Source: Hygrophila difformis | Lineage: Eukaryota > Streptophyta > Magnoliopsida > Lamiales > Acanthaceae | DNA length: 64,000 nt | Assembly (NCBI GenBank): GCA_030278955.1 | Contig: JAOANR010000014.1 | Span: forward strand, 31,943,453-32,007,452 | Direction: 5' to 3' | Part shown: one piece after another, positions 56,899 to 64,000 of the stretch | Layout: each line of letters opens with the position of its first letter | Numbering within the stretch: position 1 is the stretch's first letter | Made by a program: the position numbers and the translations under genes | Notes under the pieces: model-generated | Database searches by the model: none | The model's input: only the letters and a program-made list of their open reading frames with translations | What the model was told of the DNA's origin: nothing

Positions 56899-57293
56899 TG
56901 TAACACCCCGGATTTGATAACCCAGGCCGGGATGCCACCGCCACACCTCCCTAGCAAGACACGGATTCTCCGAGCTTGCTAAAGAGATGCAAGGCTATCG
57001 GTATTGCAAAAAGGTTTAAAAACAAGTCCGGAATTTATTTAAAAATAATATTAATATTCCATCCACACGTAGCAAAACCGGAAAGAAAAATATCGCAGCG
57101 GAAATGTAAAGGGGCCGACATGGCCAAAACTCGGGTTATACAGGCCTGATATGCAAGTGTCAATAAAAGCGCTAAAAATAAAGTTTTAAAGTTTTTCTCC
57201 CCCAATGCATATGCTCATGCATTATCTCCATACTCTGAAAAGAAAAGAGAAAACAACAATTTTATCAGTATATAAAATACTGAGTAAGTCGAC
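56899..57293 (-). mobile_element. Element C: partial LTR of an E-related chromovirus-type element
   Basis: On the - strand this is the 3' end of an LTR: it ends CCGGGGTGTTACA and carries GTGTCTTGCTAGGGAGGTG, GGCCATGTCGGCCC, TTTCCGCTGC and the acceptor-like TTTTCTTTTCAGAGTATGG, as in E. It is clearly diverged from E. D2 has inserted at 57294, so the rest lies beyond the window and it is unknown whether C is a full element or a solo LTR. Confidence 0.85.
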
Positions 57294-57873
57294 TGTAATA
57301 CCCGAGAATTTTACAACATAAATAAATAAATAAATACAATAAATAAATAAATAAATACATAAATATAATAAATAAATAAATAAATAAATAAATCAGTAAA
57401 TACATTAAATAAATAAAAATAGAAGAAATGAGAAATGAAATTAATTAAAGGAATTTAATTAAACAAAAAAATTAAATAAAGTTAAATAAGTCGTTACAGG
57501 GGTATCCGATATAAATGAACTCGAGAATTCGGAACCAAAACGTAACATTTAATCCGAAAGAAATAACGACACGAAATAGGAACCCGAAGAGAGTCCGGAA
57601 ATTGGAATCCGTGAGCATAGAGGGATAGAAACCCGAAAGAGAGGAGGAAAAGCACGACGGATCGCACGACCCGTCCGGACCGGAGTCCAGGCGTATCTGG
57701 CGCGCTGGTCGCGCGGCTTTTAGGAGAAAAGCGCGCCGACCCCGCGCCACACTGGCAGCAACAAACCAAGCGAGATTTTCTCGCCCGAACGCAGATTTTT
57801 CGACTTTCGGTTGAACATCTTTCGATTCCAGACTCTTAGAGTCAGATCTTGGACGCCCTAGGTCTTAGTTATC

Positions 57874-57881
57874 TATAAATA
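57874..57881 (+). promoter_or_regulatory. TATA box of D2 5' LTR
   Basis: TATAAATA in the context TTATCTATAAATAAGACC, the same as in the 3' LTR (63114). Confidence 0.6.
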
Positions 57882-59235
57882 AGACCTCCTAGAAGCTCCG
57901 AATACTTTTACAAAACCCTACGATACTCTCTATACACAAAACCCCAGATCCGGAAGTCATCGGAGGCACCAAAACCGAGTGGGGACTGCCGTGGATGAAT
58001 TCGGATCTCTTCTAACGCTGTGGTAAGTAGATCCGTTCATCCATCTCGTTTTTAATTCAAAAACGAAACCCTAACTCTCTTCTTTTCTTCTTTACACCCC
58101 GAATCGGATCTAGAACGTGGAACCCGACGAACGGAGAGGATAAACGGTGGACTGGAAGCCACGCCTTCGAAATCGGTGACCCCGGACGACGATAGATCGG
58201 TACGTTAACTCTTACATGGTTTTGGGCGAAATTAAAATACGTTAGATTTAAAGATTCGAATCAAGAACATCAAATCTGTCAACGTAGAATTTTTAACGGC
58301 GCAACAGTTTTGTCTAATTTTTCCGAACCTTAAAACTTCTTCAAACGGAAAAACTTAAAACACGAAAAACGTTCCTAGGGCTTAGATCTATCTACTGTAA
58401 AATTTTCAGAATTTTTAGAGATGATTTGGTATGTGACATCCAACCGAAACCGAACTGCTCAAAACTAGATCTTGAAATTCTTGACAGAACTTAGGGCCGA
58501 TCTTGTTCGCGCTTTTGACATTAGTTCTAGGTCGAATTAGGACTCGTGTAAAGCATGAAACTTGTAGATCTATATGTCTGGAACCCCTCTGTAAAATATT
58601 AGAACTTTTGGTCGAGATTTGAATCTCCGAAGCCAGACCGGACTAACCTGCGTTCTTACCGAAGCCAGAGAAACTGACAGAAATTAGTTTCCAACTTGAT
58701 CCAGATATTAACCTCGGATCCGACGAGAATTAGGCTTGGAGTTCTAAACAAAAGTTGTAGATAATGGTCTTAGGGAGTTCCCTGTAAAATTTCATTAAAT
58801 TTGGAGTTAATTTGCTATGGTAGATCTCGAAACTTTTAAACTGGTGTGGGTTAAATTCGGACAGATTAGCGATACGACGAAAATTGACATTTTTGACCTG
58901 TTTCGGTAATCCGGATAGAAAAGGTTAAAACACAAAACTTGTTCATCTCGATGTTTCCTAGTCACTGATAAATTTTCAGAATTTTTGGACTTGAATCTTA
59001 TTTTAAATAAATTTTAGAGTAAACAGCGGTTACCGGAGTCAAATCTTGAAATTCTTGTTGGAAAGATTTTTAAATGATATCGGAGCGAACAGCATCCTGA
59101 AATAGTATATTTTTGAGAAACTTACTAAATTTGGGAAGTTGGCCTTTAAGGTTTAAACGAGTGGAAACTCCTTTGAAACTAAATACATAAACAAACGTTT
59201 TCGAAATCCCGTTATGACTAAATTAAGCTTTCTAC

Positions 59236-59445
59236 GTAGAGGGAGAGTGTCCCATCGGGTGCCCCTCTAGCTTTTTGCTTCGTGTCTAAACGCACGAGAG
59301 TGACCCATGTAGAGGGTGAGTGCTCCATCAGTGCCCCTCTAGCTTTTTGCTTCGTGCCTGAACGGATGAGAGTAATCTATGTAGGGGGTGAGTGCTCTGC
59401 AGGGTACCCTCCTAGCTTTGCACATCGTGCCTGATTGGACGATGG
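59236..59445 (+). repeat. Three-copy tandem repeat in D2 LTR
   Basis: Three diverged units of about 75 bp, each with GTAGAGGGTGAGTGCTC-like start, CCCTCTAGC and a TTCGTGCCTGAACG-like end. D1 has a single unit at the same place (9028-9092). Confidence 0.8.
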
Positions 59446-60294
59446 TGTTGAATACGAGATACTACGCCAAAACGGCGGGATATTTAGGGCCTACACTCTC
59501 GGGAATATCCGTATGGGTTTCCCGAGGCTCCGGAGTGGTACTAGGTATGGCGTATTTGGCTATGGCCAACGATTACTTGAAATATGTAGAGATTACAATG
59601 CAATCGAGAGAAACTTGAATACAAATGATATCTTGATACTCGACTATAGATTAACGGGAAATTTAAAAGACTTGAATACTTTCTTCGCGGATTTAAATTA
59701 TGCTTTTACGTTATGTTATGCAATTATTTACCTCGCAAGCTATATTGTGATTTTATGAAATCCCTGCCTATGAGATTATGCAATTATATTGTTGTTAGAC
59801 AAATAAATTAAATTATGGGGTGTTATGTACATGTTTTTCTTAAATTTAATTAAAGGCTTTGAAACCCCATAATCATGTCTGTGTTAACTTACTCAGCACG
59901 TAGTGCTGTCCAAAACCATATTTTCTTTTTCTTGTTCTTTCAGAGTTGAGAATTATGCATCGTCATATGCATACACGGGAAGCTTGGGATGATATATTAT
60001 TTTGAATTTTTGTATTAGACTAGATCTTGCATGAACGGGCCTGTTTAACCCGTGATTAGGCCATGTTGGCCCTATATTTAAATTCCGCTGCGATACATAT
60101 ATGTAAATATTATTTCCGCTGCAACTTTGATGTATTATTTTTAAATTATATATGAATGGGTTGTTTGAATGTTTTAAATTCTGAAAAACCATAGTCTTGC
60201 ACCTCTTTAGTGAGCTCGGAGAAACCGTGTCTCGCTAGGGAGGTGTGGCGGTGACACCCCGCCCTGTGTGACCAAAAACCGGGGTGTTACAAAG

Positions 60295-60306
60295 TGGTAT
60301 CATAGC
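60295..60306 (+). other. D2 primer binding site, one mismatch
   Basis: TGGTATCATAGC three bases after the LTR, with a T where D1 and E have G. Confidence 0.85.
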
Positions 60307-60344
60307 CCAGAATATTTTAAAGCTATTTATTTTAAAGAAAATAT

Positions 60345-60371
60345 CTGATACCAAAGTGGTATCAGAGACCG
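60345..60371 (+). other. Second primer-site-like sequence in an inverted repeat
   Basis: TGGTATCAGAG at 60357-60367 keeps the consensus that the first site lost. It is preceded by its own complement: CTGATACCA (60345-60353), AAG, TGGTATCAG (60357-60365). Confidence 0.8.
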
Positions 60372-61053
60372 GCTTATTTTTAAACTAGTATTAATATTAT
60401 TTTTAAACTAGTGTTTTAAACTATTATTTTTAAACCCTTATTATTTTTTTTAAACTACTATTAATATTTTGATTATTATCTTAAATTTTAAAGAATTATT
60501 TCCATGGAAAATATTTATTTTAAAACCCCATGGAAAATATATATATTGCATTAAATTATTTTTGGGGGGATCATCATTTGCATTTGTATATTGCATCTTT
60601 TCTATGAACTTAGAATCTTGGCGAATGGAACTTAGAATCTTGGCAAAAGTCGAACTTAGAATCTTGGCGAAATTGAACTTAGAATCTTGGCGAAAAAAAT
60701 TAACTTAGATCTCTTGTTACACCTATATAGTCTTGAGGCATGACATCGAATTAGAAACAATAACTAGATATTGATCCTGCCTTAGTTCTAGATCGCGTGC
60801 ATCTAAAGTGCATGCCTAAGCATAACAAATCTCGGCCTTAGCCATTCCTATCCTTGTCCGAATTAGAAAATTTCCTCATAAAAAAAAAAATCGAAATAAA
60901 ATAAAATCAAATAAAATAAAACCCAGGAGCGTACGACGCTTCATAGTTCGAGCGAGCAACACGTGCGAAATTACAAGACATATATACATTTATAAAAATC
61001 GTTAAGACTATATGTTAATTTCACAAGACTTAATCCACACTGTTTGTAACAGA
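60372..61053 (+). other. D2 leader
   Basis: Non-coding. It includes repeats of CTTAGAATCTTGGCGAA at 60604-60705 and a block near 60920-61053 shared with D1 just before gag. D1's 111-codon accessory ORF is missing; about 60720-60900 has unrelated sequence. Confidence 0.75.
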
Positions 61054-62235
61054 ATGGCACCCAGAGGTAGACCGAGAACCCAACCAGCTCCCCAAACTAC
61101 TACTGAAGTCCGACCAAATGTCACAGAACCGGTAGAAGAACAACCTCAAGGTGCGCAGGACGCCCCCGCACCGAACAATGTGGGCGATCGTCTTAGGACG
61201 ATAGAGGAGGTGTTGATTGCGCTCGGAAACGCGCAAGTCAACCAGGGTCAAGCTGCGGCGGTACCTCCGCCCCAAGCTCGCCCTAACTACTTGGCGATGG
61301 TGAATCCTTACCAGCCGCCCCACTATGCTGGTGAGGAGGATCCAGCTAAACTGGAGGAATGGATCCGGACTTTTGACAAGCTGCTGGAAGCGGTCAAATG
61401 TCCGGAAGGAGAGAGGGTGCATGTCGCTTCGTACTACTTGGGAGGCGAAGCGGACGACTGGTGGCAGGCGACTCAAGCAAAACTGGCTAAAGGTGATGAG
61501 CCCTATTCGTGGGCAGAAATGATGGAGATGCTCAGGGATAGATTCTATCCCCTGAGTACCAAAGCAGCGATGTACGAGGAGTTCCTGTCGCTGAAGCAAG
61601 GAGGCCAGACCGTGCAAGAGTACTATACTCGTTTCAAGGAGTTGGTGAGGTTCGCACCAAGGTTAGTACCCACAGATGCGGAGAAGGCTCAAAAATTCGA
61701 GATGGGACTGAACCTGGCAGTACGTGAGGTGATCACAGGGGTGCACTACCCTGACCTACAAGCTGTTTATGATCGTGCGGTAGCGGTTGCACGAGTTCAA
61801 GGACTGAAGCGTAAGGCGAAAGGTGAGACTGGTCGAGATCCCCATGGACAAGGCAAAAGAGATAAGGACCGCAGAACTGAAATTGACTTGGGTAGGAATA
61901 ATTATCATGAAGTACCAAATGAGCTAGCCCAAGGTGATGAGGGAGGCAACAATAGAAGGATTTTTATCCGTGAAGGCTACGTACCCCGATGCCCAAAGTC
62001 TAACCAACCTCATCTGGTGAGAGGATGCCCTCAACCCGACACATGCTTCCGATGTGGTCGACGTGGACATCGGATGAAAGAGTGTCATACCCATATTAAG
62101 AATATCACCAAGAGAGAAGATCTGGCCGCCGAACCTGACCCGCCACGGAACCCTGACGATGGAAATGGCAACAACCAAGGGCACCGATACCCCCAGAATA
62201 AAGATCCAAAACCCGAAACTTCTATAGAATACTGA
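61054..62235 (+). CDS. D2 Gag polyprotein
   Basis: An intact ORF of 393 residues from MAPRGRPRTQ to the TGA after SIEY. The frame is open further up, but the start is placed at the ATG shared with D1 and E. Capsid (residues about 75-250) is nearly the same as D1's: NPYQPPHYAGEEDPAKLEEW, EADDWWQATQAKL, FYPLSTKAAMYEEFLSLKQG. The second zinc knuckle CFRCGRRGHRMKEC (62044-62085) is complete; in the first, the second Cys is Ser (CPKSNQPHLVRGC), probably reducing zinc binding there. The ORF ends where D1's N/Q-rich linker towards protease begins. Particle protein of a non-autonomous element. Confidence 0.93.
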   Translation: MAPRGRPRTQPAPQTTTEVRPNVTEPVEEQPQGAQDAPAPNNVGDRLRTIEEVLIALGNAQVNQGQAAAVPPPQARPNYLAMVNPYQPPHYAGEEDPAKLEEWIRTFDKLLEAVKCPEGERVHVASYYLGGEADDWWQATQAKLAKGDEPYSWAEMMEMLRDRFYPLSTKAAMYEEFLSLKQGGQTVQEYYTRFKELVRFAPRLVPTDAEKAQKFEMGLNLAVREVITGVHYPDLQAVYDRAVAVARVQGLKRKAKGETGRDPHGQGKRDKDRRTEIDLGRNNYHEVPNELAQGDEGGNNRRIFIREGYVPRCPKSNQPHLVRGCPQPDTCFRCGRRGHRMKECHTHIKNITKREDLAAEPDPPRNPDDGNGNNQGHRYPQNKDPKPETSIEY

Positions 62236-62540
62236 ATAAGCAGTTATGGGGACATAACTGGAGTCCTAAGGGGGAGAGGACGTGATACCCCACAATAAAG
62301 TAGATACATTTATTTTGATTTTGATTTTGGTTCAACAATATGTATTCCGAATAAATAAATAAACATATTCAAATTGTTTTGAACTACGTTATGGCTTGAT
62401 CCCTTCACAGGGTACGTAGGCAGCTTAGAAGTCTTAATTCTAAGTTCAGTCATAAAATAATAAAATAAACAAAAGACCTTAGCACGAGAAAAGCCGAAAC
62501 ACAACTTCGAGGACGAAGTTGATTCTTAAGGAGGGTAGAC
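62236..62540 (+). other. D2 3' non-coding module and polypurine tract
   Basis: First purine tract at about 62268-62281, conserved block at 62379-62452, hairpin CAACTTCG/CGAAGTTG at 62502-62521, true polypurine tract AAGGAGGGTAGA at 62528-62539. Same order as D1 15699-15921. Confidence 0.85.
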
Positions 62541-64000
62541 TGTAATACCCGAGAATTTTACAACATAAATAAATAAATAAATACAATAAATAAATAAATA
62601 AATACATAAATATAATAAATAAATAAATAAATCAGTAAATACATTAAATAAATAAAAATAGAAGAAATGAGAAATGAAATTAATTAAAGGAATTTAAATA
62701 AACAAAAAAAAATTAAATAAAGTTAAATAAGTCGTTACACGGGTATCCGATATAAATGAACTCGAGAATTCGGAACCAAAACGTAACATTTGATCCGAAA
62801 GAAATAACGACACGAAATAGGAACCCGAAGAGAGTTCGGAAATTGGAATCCGTGAGCATAGAGGGATAGAAACCCGAAAGAGAGGAGGAAAAGCACGACG
62901 GATCGCACGACCCGCCCGGACCAGAGTCCAGGCGTATCTGGCGCGCTGGCCGCGCGGCTTTTAGGAGAAAAGCGCGCAGCCCCGCGCCACACTGGCAGCA
63001 ACAAACCAAACGAGATTTTCTCGCCCGAACGCAGATTTTTCGACTTTCGGTTGAACATCTTTTGACTCCAGATTCTTAGAGTCAGATCTTGGACGCCCTA
63101 GGTCTTAGTTATCTATAAATAAGACCTCCTAGAAGCTCCGAATACTTTTACAAAACCCTACGATACTCTCTATACACAAAACCCTAGATCCGGAAGTCAT
63201 CGGAGGCACCAAAACCGAGTGGGGACTGCCGTGGACGAATTCGGATCTCTTCTAACGCTGTGGTAAGTAGATCCGTTCATCCATCTTGTTTTTAATTCAA
63301 AAACGAAACCCTAACTCTCTTCTTTTCTTCTTTACACCCCGAATCGGATCTAGAACGTGGAACCCGACGAACGGAGAGGATAAACGGTGGACTGGAAGCC
63401 ACGCCTTCGAAATCGGTGACCCCGGACGATGATAGATCGGTAAGTTAACTCTTACATGGTTTTGGGCGAAATTAAAATACGTTAGATTTAAAGATTCGAA
63501 TCAAGAACATCAAATCTGTCAACGTAGAATTTTTAACGGCGCAACAGTTTTGTCTAATTTTTCCGAACCTTAAAACTTCTTCAAACGGAAAAACTTAAAA
63601 CACAAAAAACATTCCTAAGGCTTATTTCTATCTACTGTAAAATTTTCAGAATTTTTAGAGACGATTTGTTATGTGAAATCCAACCGAAACCAAACTGCTC
63701 AAAACTAGATCTTGAAATTCTTGACAGAACTTAGGGTCGATCTTGTTCGCGCTTTTGACATTAGTTCTAGGCCGAATTAGGACTTGTGTAAAGCATGAAA
63801 CTTGTAGATCTATATGTCTGGAACCCCTCTGTAAAATATTAGAATTTTTGGTCGAGATTTGAATCTCCGAAGCCAGACCGGACTAACCTGCGTTCTTACC
63901 GAAGCCAGAGAAACTAACAGAAATTAGTTTCCAACTTGATCCAGATATTAACCTCGGATCCGACGAGAATTAGGCTTGGAGTTCTAAAAAAAAAGTTGTA
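62541..64000 (+). repeat. D2 3' LTR, 5' portion
   Basis: Matches 57294-58760 with a few dozen differences at most and a shorter AAATA run. TATA box 63114-63121; donor at 63440 keeps GTAAGT, unlike the 5' LTR. Confidence 0.93.

Larger units (their letters stand above)
57294..60291 (+). repeat. D2 5' LTR
   Basis: Begins TGTAATACCCGAG, ends GGGGTGTTACA. It starts with AAATA microsatellite runs (57316-57400) that differ in length from the 3' copy. TATA box 57874-57881. Candidate intron 58200-59943 with a weakened donor GTACGT. A three-unit tandem repeat is at 59236-59445. Confidence 0.93.
57294..64000 (+). mobile_element. Element D2: gag-only LTR element (TR-GAG-like), truncated by window end
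   Basis: The 5' LTR of 2998 bp, primer site, leader repeats, gag ORF, polypurine tract and the first 1460 bp of the 3' LTR are present; no Pol coding. The internal region is 2249 bp. Gag and the LTR ends are close to D1. It is inserted in C; the 5 bases before it are TCGAC, and their partner should lie just past its 3' end. Confidence 0.93.

Noticed and set aside
57316..57400. AAATA runs as a satellite or origin
   Set aside because: Short microsatellite at the start of D2's LTR, repeated at 62565-62660 with a different length; simple slippage explains it.

Overview
The window is repeat-rich flowering-plant nuclear DNA, probably pericentromeric or other heterochromatin. I found no host gene in its own context. 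Nearly every base belongs to one of six nested LTR retrotransposons, which I call A to E with two D elements. Evidence for a plant: an Athila-type gag-pol with a tRNA-Asp primer site, chromodomain-bearing chromovirus pol with an initiator tRNA-Met primer site, and no RNA genes or non-plant features.

Layout. Element A (+ strand) is a giant, old Athila-like element. Its 5' LTR runs off the left edge (1-1722). Its gag-pol (1885-7354, resuming at 18520-18927) carries many stops and indels. A long post-pol region follows (18928-26043, resuming at 53833-54847), and a 3' LTR starts at 54848. D1 (7355-18519, +, target duplication AAAAC) is a chromovirus inserted in A's integrase. B (26044-53827, - strand, target duplication AAACC) is a younger relative of A, about 19.6 kb without its own insertion, placed in A's 3' non-coding region. 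E (36261-44428, +, target duplication GTTAG) is a gag-only element inserted in B's integrase. C (56899-57293, -) is an LTR fragment in A's 3' LTR. D2 (57294 to past the right edge, +) is a gag-only element inside C. The order of events is A, then D1, B and C, then E (in B) and D2 (in C). By eye the E LTRs differ at only about ten of 3065 positions; those of B and D1 differ by roughly 1-2 percent.

The most interesting part is the post-pol cassette of A and B. Both have the same layout after integrase: a hairpin next to a polypurine-like motif, an array of inverted GTCGC-containing repeats, a TATA box, a putative intron ending in a conserved splice acceptor, a third ORF, then a conserved 3' segment and LTR. 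The third ORFs are unrelated. A carries a decayed reading frame of about 3.9 kb that resembles the putative plant transposon protein domain family. B carries an intact ORF of about 220 codons that looks like an F-box protein. Homology between A and B stops at the splice acceptor and resumes just after the stop codon, as if this slot takes exchangeable cargo. The inverted-repeat arrays also differ in motif between A and B, yet within each element the LTR and the internal promoter share one motif.

E and D2 have LTRs of about 3 kb around 2.0-2.2 kb of internal DNA that encodes only Gag, the architecture known as TR-GAG. D1 encodes a Gag very close to that of D2 plus a full (now broken) chromovirus Pol, so its family is a plausible source of enzymes for D2. 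D1 also has a small extra ORF between primer site and gag. All identity figures are visual estimates; no alignment or database search was run.
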